From Patescibacteria group bacterium (lineage in GTDB: Bacteria; Patescibacteriota; Saccharimonadia; Saccharimonadales; CAIOMD01): 17,689 nt of DNA. Both the position numbers and the translations under genes were made by a program. Position 1 is the first letter of the stretch, and each line of letters begins with the position of its first letter. This document shows positions 1-6,426 of this stretch, piece by piece. The notes under the pieces were generated by a model. It saw only the letters and a program-made list of their open reading frames with translations. It was not told the origin of the DNA and ran no database searches. The stretch covers positions 1-17,689 of the forward strand of contig JALOQO010000003.1 in NCBI GenBank assembly GCA_025453305.1, given 5' to 3'.

Positions 1-1
1 C

Positions 2-418
2 GCACGCTTCGAGACTGATGATGGCGAGCCCGTACAAAACGCATCGCCAGGTAAGTTAGCCAACACCCCGTTTGGCCGTTTGATTGCGCGAGGGGAGGGC
101 GATTACAACAGCGTCAATCGAGGCAAGGCAGGCGGATACCGGTCAGGCAAAGAAGACCTCGAAAATATGACTGTGCGTGAGGTGATGTCAGCGCAGAGGA
201 ATCGGAAGTTCAATGCGGCAGGAAGATACCAGATCATCCGTGAAACCATGGCTGATGCCTATAAAGCATTGCACCTTACCGGCGATGAGAAATTTGACCG
301 AAAAACACAGGACAGGATTTTTGAGCAGTATCTAGCTGGCAGTCGCAGACCAGCAATTAGAGATTTTATCTCAGGGAGAAGCAATTTTTATGCTACACGA
401 TACTTATGGCTTTCCTAG
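2..418 (+). CDS. Phage-type muramidase fragment, partial, foreign-looking
   Basis: The frame is open from base 2, so the gene begins outside the window; the only start-like codon is TTG at 80. The product resembles phage-type muramidases (lysozyme fold, cleaving the glycan strands of peptidoglycan). It shows a GEGDYN segment where the catalytic Glu would lie, an AAGRYQI motif typical of the fold, then a helical part ending RRPAIRDFISG. From about base 375 the frame gives nonsense (NFYATRYLWLS) up to the TAG at 416-418, because the DNA has become alaS in another frame. The first 360 bases are 52% G/C, while the next 60 bases after the gene are 32%. Proteobacterial or phage origin is an inference. 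It is a truncated gene joined to alaS, not a functional gene of this genome as it stands. Confidence 0.6.
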   Translation, partial: ARFETDDGEPVQNASPGKLANTPFGRLIARGEGDYNSVNRGKAGGYRSGKEDLENMTVREVMSAQRNRKFNAAGRYQIIRETMADAYKALHLTGDEKFDRKTQDRIFEQYLAGSRRPAIRDFISGRSNFYATRYLWLS

Positions 419-1025
419 TGAACTAACACTAGAAGAAATATATAAGCAAGGTATAGACCTAGATGCCAATTGGAAAATAGATTTTGATAAAGTTATGTCC
501 GCTCAAAAAGCTCGTAGCCAAACCGCCGCCAAAGGCACCTTTAAAGGTGGTTTAGCTGACCATAGTGAAATTACCACAAAATACCACACTGCGACTCATT
601 TAATGTATAGAGCTTTGCGAATTGTGCTTGGCGATCATGTGGTACAGCGGGGTAGTAACATAACTGCCGAACGTTTACGATTCGATTTTAGCCACACAGA
701 AAAGGTAACTGCAGAGCAAATCAAGCAAATAGAAGATATCGTAAACGAGCAAATCAAAAAAGACTGGCCAATGGGCTACCGCGAAGAAAATACCAAACAA
801 GCACTAGCAAGTGGTGTAATGGGAGCATTTGGCGACAAATATGGCGAAAAGGTTAAGGTATATACCGTTGGTGACCCAGACGGTGAATATTACAGCCGCG
901 AAATTTGTGGAGGCCCCCATGTTACCAACACCGGTAAATTAGCAGAAGGTAATAAAGTATTTAAAATCACTAAAGAAGAGGCAAGTAGCGCCGGCGTTCG
1001 CCGCATCAAAGCCATACTACAGTAA
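390..1025 (+). CDS. alaS: Alanyl-tRNA synthetase, C-terminal part (5'-truncated)
   Basis: Alanyl-tRNA synthetase charges tRNA-Ala; this part carries the end of the aminoacylation/tRNA-recognition region and the editing domain that hydrolyses mischarged Ser- or Gly-tRNA-Ala. The ATG at 390 is internal: homology continues upstream in frame as GEAIF before MLHDTYGFP, to about base 375, where the foreign fragment joins. Visible motifs are DTYGFP (4-9) and the editing-site zinc ligands HTATH (H66, H70) and CGGPH (C173, H177), then SSAGVRRI. Only about 57 residues separate DTYGFP from HTATH, against roughly 160 in E. coli AlaRS, so the intervening beta-barrel is missing. The protein ends right after the editing domain, without the C-Ala dimerisation domain. 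Such compact forms are, to my recollection, common in CPR bacteria. It converges on the RNA methyltransferase with a 3-base gap. Confidence 0.93.
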   Translation: MLHDTYGFPSELTLEEIYKQGIDLDANWKIDFDKVMSAQKARSQTAAKGTFKGGLADHSEITTKYHTATHLMYRALRIVLGDHVVQRGSNITAERLRFDFSHTEKVTAEQIKQIEDIVNEQIKKDWPMGYREENTKQALASGVMGAFGDKYGEKVKVYTVGDPDGEYYSREICGGPHVTNTGKLAEGNKVFKITKEEASSAGVRRIKAILQ

Positions 1026-1028
1026 AAA

Positions 1029-1559
1029 TTACAAAATATTGTCTTGGAGGTATCTATACATTGTTATTGCGGCGGCGGCACCCACATTAATAGAGCGGGT
1101 CGACCCGAATTGTTCTATAGCAACAATTTGTTGGCAGATTTTTTGCATCTCTAATGATAAACCTGGGCCTTCTTGGCCGTAAACCATCATTAAATCTCGC
1201 GGAAATTTAATGGTGTGTAACGGTACAGAGCTCTCAATATTATCAATACCATAAATTGCTAACTTGTTGTCATTACACCAGCTATAAAAATCTTCTATAT
1301 TTTTATGATGATATAGCTGTAGATATTTTTGAGTAGACATAGCACCACGCTTATTCCACTGTTTTTTACCAACTATATGTACCCCCGACACATTAAACGC
1401 ATTAGCTGTTCTAACTATAGACCCAATATTAAAATCATGCTGATAGTTTTCTATAGCAATATGAATAGGTTGAGCTTTGGCTGCTAAATCTTTTACTATA
1501 GCCTCTAGTGGTAGCCCTTTATATATATCAATAACATTTCTGGTATCTTCTGGCTGCAT
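1029..1559 (-). CDS. SpoU/TrmH-family RNA 2'-O-methyltransferase
   Basis: This is a 176-aa SPOUT methyltransferase that would transfer a methyl group from SAM to a ribose 2'-OH in tRNA or rRNA. The three SpoU motifs are in order: motif 1 NIGSIVRTANAF (about 45-56), motif 2 VYGQEGPGLS (about 126-135) and motif 3 SINVGAAAAITMY at the C-terminal knot (about 157-169). There is no N-terminal substrate-binding extension, so it is the minimal TrmL/TrmH-like size; the sequence does not show which nucleotide is modified. It is the last gene of a leftward operon, starting 5 bases after the ccdA stop codon, so it is probably co-transcribed with the thiol genes although functionally unrelated. Confidence 0.88.
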   Translation of the reverse strand: MQPEDTRNVIDIYKGLPLEAIVKDLAAKAQPIHIAIENYQHDFNIGSIVRTANAFNVSGVHIVGKKQWNKRGAMSTQKYLQLYHHKNIEDFYSWCNDNKLAIYGIDNIESSVPLHTIKFPRDLMMVYGQEGPGLSLEMQKICQQIVAIEQFGSTRSINVGAAAAITMYRYLQDNIL

Positions 1560-1564
1560 CTTAC

Positions 1565-2302
1565 TTACTGTACTTTATTTAATAGAGATTGGTCTAGCTC
1601 TACATACCAAAGTGGGCCATTGGTTAGTAACCAAGATTCTATTTGTTTATCAAAACCGGTTATTATCGATAATCCAACTACAATAAATATTATACCCAAG
1701 CCCCTTCTAAAGCCGCTATGCGGATCACTTGCAAACTTAAACTTTTTTAAAAACCTTTGCCCAAAAAGAGAAATTGCAAGTAATACCACCGCTAAACCAG
1801 CAGAATAAGCTAATAAATAAAGCAAACCTACTATAAAACTACTTGGCAAAACACTAGCAACAACAAATGCATAAGTAGGGCTACAGCTAGTAAAAACAGG
1901 CCCTAGCGCTGCTCCAATTAATACTGGTCCAAGGTATTTACCCTTGTTTTTATATCCAGCGCTAAGTGCTTCTTGCGATTTTGCCTGTAGGCCTAAGCGC
2001 CCTATTGCTTGCTCCCATATCATCGGAAATACAGTTACAATACCAAGCCCAACCACAATACCGCCAGAAATATACCTCCAAACCGCTGGGTCTACACCTA
2101 GTAACGCGGTTGTAGCCTTTAAGAGTAAAGTAAATACAACTATTGATACTATTAAAGAAATAGCAATGATATAGGGTCGGGCTTTAGAGGTTTCTTTACC
2201 CCCCCCAACGCTACCTCCAATAATTACTGGCAAAAGAGGTAAAATACACGGCGCAAATACCGTTAGGATACCAGCAAAAAAAGACAATAATAATAGCAAC
2301 AT
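1565..2302 (-). CDS. ccdA: CcdA/DsbD-type membrane thiol electron carrier
   Basis: This 245-aa polytopic membrane protein belongs to the CcdA/DsbD transmembrane family, which passes electrons from cytoplasmic thioredoxin across the membrane to extracytoplasmic thiol proteins. About six hydrophobic helices are visible. The two redox cysteines sit where expected: C19 in GILTVFAPCILPLLP and C140 in GPVFTSCSPTYAFV, each next to a helix-breaking proline. The ATG directly follows the thioredoxin stop codon, so translation is probably coupled. Its immediate partner is the membrane-anchored thioredoxin upstream, a classic pairing for keeping exported cysteines reduced or for disulfide isomerisation. 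The membrane family is clear; the exact substrate is not. Confidence 0.9.
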   Translation of the reverse strand: MLLLLLSFFAGILTVFAPCILPLLPVIIGGSVGGGKETSKARPYIIAISLIVSIVVFTLLLKATTALLGVDPAVWRYISGGIVVGLGIVTVFPMIWEQAIGRLGLQAKSQEALSAGYKNKGKYLGPVLIGAALGPVFTSCSPTYAFVVASVLPSSFIVGLLYLLAYSAGLAVVLLAISLFGQRFLKKFKFASDPHSGFRRGLGIIFIVVGLSIITGFDKQIESWLLTNGPLWYVELDQSLLNKVQ

Positions 2303-2785
2303 CTATATTTGGCTCACAACCGATTCTAGTGTGTTACCACCGGTCCATTTTTTTATTTGATTACCTTCGACATCAACCGTTACCAAAGTGTGTTGAACGG
2401 TTACACCATACTGCCTTCGCAAATCAATATTAGAATCATAGTCAACACTAACAATTACCGTATCCGCGGGTATATTATCACTATTCGCATTAATATCTTT
2501 GTTTAGAGCTTGGCAAGTAGGGCACCATTTAGCGTTAAAAAATAACACCACTTTTTTATCTGAATATGAATCTTTGCTAGTTTGATAATCTTCGTAGGCA
2601 ATAAACTTACCAGCACCAGAAACGCTAGGCTGTGTAGTTTTGCTACTGGTATCATTTTCTAATGGTTCAGTAGTGCTATAGTTATCCTGTTGTTTGGTAT
2701 CATTACTTTCTTTGCTGTTATAGATATATACTCCGCCCGCTATTGCTATCAAAATAACACCAATTGCTAGAATGTATTTAATCAT
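2303..2785 (-). CDS. Membrane-anchored thioredoxin-like protein
   Basis: This is an extracytoplasmic thiol-disulfide oxidoreductase of the thioredoxin fold. From the chosen start it has an N-terminal membrane helix (about 4-22), a polar Ser/Thr/Asn-rich linker (23-58) and a thioredoxin domain with the redox motif WCPTC (87-91). I chose the ATG at 2785 because GGAG lies 5 bases before it; an in-frame ATG at 2800 would add five residues but has no ribosome-binding site. The cis-proline position facing the active site reads QHT (131-133) instead of the usual xPT, so His132 replaces Pro. It is the first gene of the operon with ccdA, whose ATG abuts this stop codon, and CcdA probably recharges it with electrons. 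Confidence 0.88.
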   Translation of the reverse strand: MIKYILAIGVILIAIAGGVYIYNSKESNDTKQQDNYSTTEPLENDTSSKTTQPSVSGAGKFIAYEDYQTSKDSYSDKKVVLFFNAKWCPTCQALNKDINANSDNIPADTVIVSVDYDSNIDLRRQYGVTVQHTLVTVDVEGNQIKKWTGGNTLESVVSQI

Positions 2786-2814
2786 AAAAACTCCAATCAT
2801 TAAGGGGTGTATAT

Positions 2815-2820
2815 ATTATA
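2815..2820 (-). promoter_or_regulatory. Probable -10 box of the thioredoxin-ccdA operon
   Basis: On the minus strand a consensus TATAAT lies 29 bases upstream of the chosen thioredoxin ATG (2785), which leaves a leader of about 23 bases that includes GGAG. No good -35 is visible at 16-18 bases. The interval 2801-2885 is shared with the divergent gene at 2886. Confidence 0.4.
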
Positions 2821-2885
2821 TCAAAAAAGCTTATATTTAAGCCTATTGCGCAGTAGGAGTAAAATATAAATATAGGAGGTGTACC

Positions 2886-3683
2886 ATGGATGAAGCCGAA
2901 AACAAGCCTGTAGAGCAAGACTCCAAACCAAAAAGTAACAAAAAAAGAAATATTCTGATTGTTTTTTTAATGATTCTATTTTTAATATTGGTTATTCCGA
3001 TTTTAATTTTTGGTTATTTTGGGCTAGTGCCAGGACTATCTAATATTATGGGTGCTAGTAAAGTCAGAAATCTTGGCGTAACCTACACAGATCAAGACTA
3101 TGCAAATTACTTAGCAAAAACTCAAACCAAAATGCTAGATTTTGCAGATGCACCAAACAACCCCGACAAACCCGGTAAAAAAGTAGTTTTTGCAAATCCC
3201 GTATCGGCAGATAATATGAAAGTTAGTCAACAAGAAATTACTTCTGCAATAAACAAATCAGGCTGGCTATGGATGCCTATTAAAAATGCACAGGTTCGTT
3301 TTAGCGAAGGAGCAGTTGAAATATCTGGTAATTTAAATCTAGATTACATCACCCAATTCATTGGTTTTATAGGAGGAGTTGGGTATCAATCTTCTGATAT
3401 AGACACAGCTGTAAGCTGGGCAAAAAAGTTTGTTAATAATGCACCAATTTACATTAAAGCTAACGGATCAGTTACTAATAATCAACTACAACTAAATGTT
3501 CAAGAGGTTCAAGTTGGTAGGTTTACGGCACCCGCCGATATAGCTCAAACAGTATTGGCAACGGGCACCCAAAGCGCAATCAATAATACACCCGGTCTTG
3601 ATGCTCAAAGTGCAGTTCTAAAAGATGGTTCAATTATCTTTACGGGTTCGCATCCTACAACAATTTATGTAAAAACTAACTAA
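2886..3683 (+). CDS. Single-pass membrane protein, unknown function
   Basis: This 265-aa protein has a charged cytoplasmic N-terminus (1-23, Lys-rich before the helix), one strong membrane helix (about 24-46) and an extracytoplasmic domain of about 215 residues. The start is set by a strong AGGAGGT 5 bases before the ATG, the best ribosome-binding site in the window. The C-terminal half has alternating strands (residues 137-265) with the pattern inhibitory-helix, strand pairs, then GRFTAPADIAQTVLATG. In topology this recalls lipid-binding YpmS/LmeA-like proteins, but that is a weak inference from layout. It is followed after 11 bases by a 66-aa membrane protein, probably in the same operon, and is divergent from the thioredoxin operon. 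I do not recognise the family with confidence. Confidence 0.82.
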   Translation: MDEAENKPVEQDSKPKSNKKRNILIVFLMILFLILVIPILIFGYFGLVPGLSNIMGASKVRNLGVTYTDQDYANYLAKTQTKMLDFADAPNNPDKPGKKVVFANPVSADNMKVSQQEITSAINKSGWLWMPIKNAQVRFSEGAVEISGNLNLDYITQFIGFIGGVGYQSSDIDTAVSWAKKFVNNAPIYIKANGSVTNNQLQLNVQEVQVGRFTAPADIAQTVLATGTQSAINNTPGLDAQSAVLKDGSIIFTGSHPTTIYVKTN

Positions 3684-3694
3684 AGGGGGTTACT

Positions 3695-3895
3695 ATGGGC
3701 AAAGCAAAATCAGTAGCAACTAACGAAAGCGCCAGTAGCGGGGCAGTATATGGGCTTGGTTTTATTGGAGCATTAATTTATTTTTTGCAAGCAGCCAACG
3801 GATTATGGGAATTTATACTAGCATTCCTACAAGCCGCCGTCTGGCCAGCCTACATTGTGTATAAGTTGCTAGAAAGCTTCTACGGCCTAGTTTAA
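3695..3895 (+). CDS. Small membrane protein, unknown function
   Basis: This is a 66-aa protein preceded by a purine-rich ribosome-binding site (AAAGGGGG, about 5 bases before the ATG). After a polar N-terminus (1-15) it has one or two hydrophobic stretches (about 18-33 and 38-57) containing Gly, Ala and aromatic residues, including AVYGLGFIGALIYFLQ. No catalytic motif is visible. It follows the 265-aa membrane protein by 11 bases and is probably co-transcribed. Its stop codon and that of the convergent vanY-type gene lie next to each other within the palindrome TTAATTAA (3892-3899), so there is no intergenic space and no obvious terminator between the two convergent units. Confidence 0.75.
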   Translation: MGKAKSVATNESASSGAVYGLGFIGALIYFLQAANGLWEFILAFLQAAVWPAYIVYKLLESFYGLV

Positions 3896-4738
3896 TTAAT
3901 AGCTGCCACTGGGGATGTTGTAGTATTCTTCTAGAGTTTTGCCACTAGAATATACATCTTTGGCTACTTCTGTGCCCAAATATCTTAAGTGCCAAGGTTC
4001 ATATTGATAACCAGTAATAGATTCTTTTCCGCTTAAATACCTAATTACAAAGCCGTAATTATGCGCATTCGCGGCGACCCACTTACCGGCGGGTGTATTG
4101 GCAAAGCAAATTTCTAAATAACAGCTTGTGCTTTTTACATCTACCGCCAGTCCGGTTTGATGTTCGCTGTGCCCAGGCCTTGCACTATAGGTATCTGCTA
4201 GAGCCTTGCCATCACGAGACACATAGCCATTATAGATTTTTTCTTGAGTAGAGTAACTTCTGTAACCACTACCAAAGGATAACTGTATCCCCGCAGAATT
4301 CGCCGCATCAACCATTGTATTAAAAGCATTCGCCGCCTCTGTTCTTAGCGAACCACCACCAACACTAGTTAAACCCGGCGCATAAGAACTTGGCAACTTA
4401 TGCTTTTTATTTATTACTACAGTGATAGAAGATGCTTGTGCGCTAGTTAACTGAACCGGCCAAGTGCTTGCTGGTGTTTTAACTTGCTGTTTAGGTGTAT
4501 TACTGGGTGCTGGTGGCGGAGCAGGGGCTTCAGCGACTTTTTCTGTGGGCTGTTCTTTTGGTGCAGTAGCCGGCAAATCTTGTATATCTTGGGTAGTACT
4601 TATATTTTCTACTGCTAGTTTGTTACTTTCTTGACTTTTTACTACATAAACACCAGTACCTAAAAATATGATAATAACTAGCAGCACTATTAAACTAATT
4701 ATTTTAGATTTTCTTGATTTTGGTCTAGTAAGTTTCAT
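3896..4738 (-). CDS. VanY-type D-Ala-D-Ala carboxypeptidase, membrane-anchored
   Basis: This is a zinc metallopeptidase of the LAS family (VanY/DacY) that trims the terminal D-Ala from peptidoglycan stem peptides outside the membrane. Its 280 residues comprise a basic N-terminus, a membrane helix (about 13-33), a Pro/Ala-rich wall-spanning linker (55-90) and the catalytic domain (about 95-270). Active-site signatures are SGYRSYSTQ (157-165), the SxHxxGxAxD zinc motif (H193, D200) and EPWH (catalytic E247, zinc ligand H250). Two cysteines (C206, C211) lie in a loop just after the zinc motif and could form a disulfide, a possible client of the thioredoxin/CcdA pair nearby. A TATAAT box lies 12 bases before the start, giving a very short leader and no Shine-Dalgarno site. 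Confidence 0.92.
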   Translation of the reverse strand: MKLTRPKSRKSKIISLIVLLVIIIFLGTGVYVVKSQESNKLAVENISTTQDIQDLPATAPKEQPTEKVAEAPAPPPAPSNTPKQQVKTPASTWPVQLTSAQASSITVVINKKHKLPSSYAPGLTSVGGGSLRTEAANAFNTMVDAANSAGIQLSFGSGYRSYSTQEKIYNGYVSRDGKALADTYSARPGHSEHQTGLAVDVKSTSCYLEICFANTPAGKWVAANAHNYGFVIRYLSGKESITGYQYEPWHLRYLGTEVAKDVYSSGKTLEEYYNIPSGSY

Positions 4739-4750
4739 ATCTTATTAAAC

Positions 4751-4756
4751 ATTATA
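4751..4756 (-). promoter_or_regulatory. Probable -10 box of the vanY-type gene
   Basis: A consensus TATAAT on the minus strand lies 12 bases before the ATG at 4738, implying a leader of only about 5 bases, close to leaderless. The -35 region is poor. Confidence 0.4.
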
Positions 4757-4803
4757 CAGTAGCAATAACAATCAAATTAGCCATAATCACTAAATAAGAA
4801 AGA

Positions 4804-5199
4804 TTAGGCAACGAGCCCATGCCTAATGGCTGTAGACCCAATTGCTGCTCTTGCCCTTTTATCGCAATAGTCTTTAGCCAAAGATTCAACTATAACCACA
4901 ACACCCTCTTTAGTTTTATCCCCTTTAATATAACTAATTAAATCTTCGAGCAAACCTTTATCGTTTACAAGTCTTATAAAACCCCTCAAATCACTTAATA
5001 GAGGTTCAACATCATTCTTGTCTGTAATTTTAGATAGTTTAGTTAAGTCTTCTTTTGTAAAATTTCCGAATTCAATAAAATCAATTAGACCTTTAACCAA
5101 CAACATATGTGGCTCACCCAACTCTTGTATGGGTAATTCATGTAGTCTGGGATCTAAACCCGCACCACCACTATTCCTACTTCTTTCTCCACTATCCAT
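4804..5199 (-). CDS. Unrecognised 131-aa protein
   Basis: I do not recognise this family. The protein has a polar, Gly/Ser-rich N-terminus (1-15), a mostly helical middle with LVKGLIDFIEF, FTKEDLTKLSKI and LLSDLRGFIRLV, and a basic C-terminus with RARAAIGSTAIRHG. It has no membrane segment or signal peptide, so it is probably cytoplasmic. The ATG at 5199 has AAAGG about 6 bases upstream. It ends 65 bases before the vanY-type start. Upstream lies a 438-base noncoding stretch holding a candidate promoter, tandem dyads and element copy A. The 129-aa gene at 6427-6816 has similar length, a TKE(D/E) helix and a basic RAR-x-A C-terminus, so distant paralogy is possible but weakly supported. Confidence 0.7.
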   Translation of the reverse strand: MDSGERSRNSGGAGLDPRLHELPIQELGEPHMLLVKGLIDFIEFGNFTKEDLTKLSKITDKNDVEPLLSDLRGFIRLVNDKGLLEDLISYIKGDKTKEGVVVIVESLAKDYCDKRARAAIGSTAIRHGLVA

Positions 5200-5240
5200 A
5201 TAAAACCTTTTTCAAGTTATACTTTTATACTATTGGTTCT

Positions 5241-5269
5241 ATATTAAAATAACATTACCAACATTGCAA
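5241..5269 (-). promoter_or_regulatory. Candidate promoter of the 131-aa gene
   Basis: On the minus strand TTGCAA (5269-5264), a 17-base spacer and TAATAT (5246-5241) make a fair sigma-70-type promoter. Transcription would begin near 5234, giving a leader of about 35 bases. The dyads and element copy A lie upstream of it, so they would not be in this mRNA. Confidence 0.35.
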
Positions 5270-5332
5270 TTTTTTACATAAAAACAAAATACCGAATGTT
5301 TAGTAGTTTGTAGTTCAAATATCATATTTTAT

Positions 5333-5390
5333 AGTGGTGTTTATATTTGGGTATACACTACAGGTAGCGTATATACACCACAGGTGGTGT
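5333..5390. repeat. Two tandem 20-base-period dyads plus an extra arm
   Basis: Two units start 20 bases apart at 5352 and 5372, each TATA followed by a dyad. The second is perfect, ACACCAC-AG-GTGGTGT (5375-5390). The first is ACACTAC-AG-GTAGCGT (5355-5370) with one mismatch. A further GTGGTGT at 5334-5340 can pair with the ACACCAC arm, so alternative hairpins are possible. The two-base loop is too tight for a good RNA hairpin, and a 20-base spacing puts both dyads on about the same face of the helix, which favours a protein-binding site. No other copy was seen in the window. Function unknown. Confidence 0.6.
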
Positions 5391-5432
5391 GTCTTATCTG
5401 CTTTTTTGATATTTTGTATCTATAAAAATTCG

Positions 5433-5553
5433 CCATAACAATCTAGATAATCTAGGAAAAAGCCAAGACAAAAGACCTGTTCATTTAATAAGCAACCCCT
5501 GCGACCAGAATCATACCCGGGACTTTGTTACTTTAGTCATAAAGTAATATAAT
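5433..5553 (+). ncRNA. Noncoding element, copy A (candidate structured RNA)
   Basis: Within the 5200-5637 gap this segment shares, in the same order, three blocks with 7176-7335: GCCAAGACAAAA (5462-5473), CCAGAA then CCCGGG (5505-5521), and TTTGTTACTTT (5524-5534) leading into a perfect 8-bp hairpin TTACTTTA-GTCA-TAAAGTAA (5528-5547). The spacing from the first to the second block is 43 bases here and 40 in copy B. A small dyad CTAGA-TAA-TCTAG (5443-5455) precedes it. Copy A lacks the long pairing arms of copy B. The strand is uncertain; plus is used for comparison with copy B. It could instead be a set of protein-binding sites. The rest of the gap shows no credible gene. Confidence 0.35.
5525..5553 (+). 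promoter_or_regulatory. Candidate plus-strand promoter spanned by a dyad
   Basis: TTGTTA (5525-5530), a spacer of exactly 17 bases and TATAAT (5548-5553) form a good sigma-70-type promoter. The spacer is almost wholly filled by the dyad TTACTTTA-GTCA-TAAAGTAA, a typical repressor position. Transcription would start near 5560 and run antisense into the SRAP 3' end. The only short ORFs downstream are 15-19 codons (ending at 5614), which I do not call as genes. Confidence 0.4.
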
Positions 5554-5637
5554 AATGGTTAGTTATATGTGGGCTCCAGTCGTTAGACAGGTTCCACCGC
5601 ATAAGCTTCTTTAAACTTTTACCGTATTAGTTATAGG

Positions 5638-6315
5638 CTATGTGATTTGCACCGGCTTTAGTAAGTCTTTACTATTGTGCCAGGGTGAATTTACGGCCAT
5701 GCTAACCGGATATATATCAAGCAAACCATCCCCGTACGGTTCAAGCAGGCCGGCCAGTTGCTCTTGTTCGTGGTACGACGGATCCAGCCAGGCAGATTCT
5801 TGCTTTGGCGTTAATATAACTGGCATCCTATCGTGCACCTTAGACATTTCGGTATTAGGCCGTGTAGTTACTATAGAAAAGCTATAGAGCGGATAATCCT
5901 CGCTATCATGCCATATGCTGTATAAACCAGCAAAGGCAAATAATTCTTGATTTTTTGGGGTGATATAAAAAGGCTGTTTATGGCCGGCAAGCTCTTTCCA
6001 TTCGTAAAACCCCCTAGCTGGTACTAAGCAACGGTGGTGAGCGATTGCTCCACGCCACATAGGGCTTTCAAAAACTGTTTCGGCACGGGTGTTAATAGGC
6101 CTCCGTTCTTTTTTAGGATCTTTTGCCCAAGGTGGCAAATAACCCCACTGCATTAGGCTAGCTGTTATTGCGCCAGAATCTTCTGAATATACTATTGGTA
6201 ATCGTTGCCTGGGGGCAATATTGTAGCTATCTTTGCTAACAAAAGTCGGTTTAGTTGCCAAATTAAACCGCTCCGCCAAATTATCGTCTTCGTAAAGTGT
6301 ATATCTACCGCACAT
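5638..6315 (-). CDS. yedK: SRAP/HMCES-type abasic-site DNA-protein crosslink protein
   Basis: This SRAP-family protein (E. coli YedK, human HMCES) covalently traps abasic sites in single-stranded DNA through its N-terminal cysteine, shielding them from breakage. Its 225 residues fit the family size. Key residues are all present: MCGRY with Cys2 freed after Met removal, N75 in INTRAET, E105 in RGFYEW and H161 in KVHDRMPVIL. The start is fixed because Cys2 must follow the initiator Met; there is no Shine-Dalgarno site. A terminator-like hairpin lies between it and the upstream 129-aa gene, so it probably has its own promoter. The Y-family polymerase 1.7 kb away suggests a damage-response neighbourhood; no LexA-type operator was recognised. 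Confidence 0.95.
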   Translation of the reverse strand: MCGRYTLYEDDNLAERFNLATKPTFVSKDSYNIAPRQRLPIVYSEDSGAITASLMQWGYLPPWAKDPKKERRPINTRAETVFESPMWRGAIAHHRCLVPARGFYEWKELAGHKQPFYITPKNQELFAFAGLYSIWHDSEDYPLYSFSIVTTRPNTEMSKVHDRMPVILTPKQESAWLDPSYHEQEQLAGLLEPYGDGLLDIYPVSMAVNSPWHNSKDLLKPVQIT

Positions 6316-6376
6316 ACTTTAATAGTAAATAGTAGTTCGTGTTTCGTAAATAGCCTATTTAGCGAGGGCCTACCAC

Positions 6377-6402
6377 AAAAAGCGGGCAGTAGCAGCTGCC
6401 GC
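6377..6402 (-). terminator. Rho-independent terminator after the 129-aa gene
   Basis: On the minus strand GCGGCAG and CTGCCCGC pair (one bulged base) around a six-base loop and are followed by TTTTT. It lies 25 bases downstream of the 129-aa gene stop and 62 bases before the SRAP start, so it would separate the two genes' transcripts. Confidence 0.6.
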
Positions 6403-6426
6403 CACCACCCTACCGGGGACCTTGGG

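Noticed and set aside
1944..2174. 76-aa plus-strand ORF inside ccdA
   Set aside because: It is antisense to conserved CcdA helices, with no ribosome-binding site; a shadow.
2786..2800. Five-residue extension of the thioredoxin from ATG 2800
   Set aside because: There is no ribosome-binding site before 2800, whereas GGAG lies 5 bases before ATG 2785. The extension remains possible but is less likely.
5333..5390. CRISPR-like array
   Set aside because: There are only two imperfect 20-base units without spacers, and no cas genes; these are tandem dyads.
5490..5600. Possible tRNA or tmRNA, either strand
   Set aside because: There is no cloverleaf, no TTC-A/G-A T-loop and no acceptor stem could be built; none was found elsewhere in the window.
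5555..5614. 19-codon ORF with ATG just after TATAAT
   Set aside because: The ATG lies within the predicted promoter, upstream of the start site, and has no ribosome-binding site. Only the internal ATG at 5567 could be transcribed. Too little to call.
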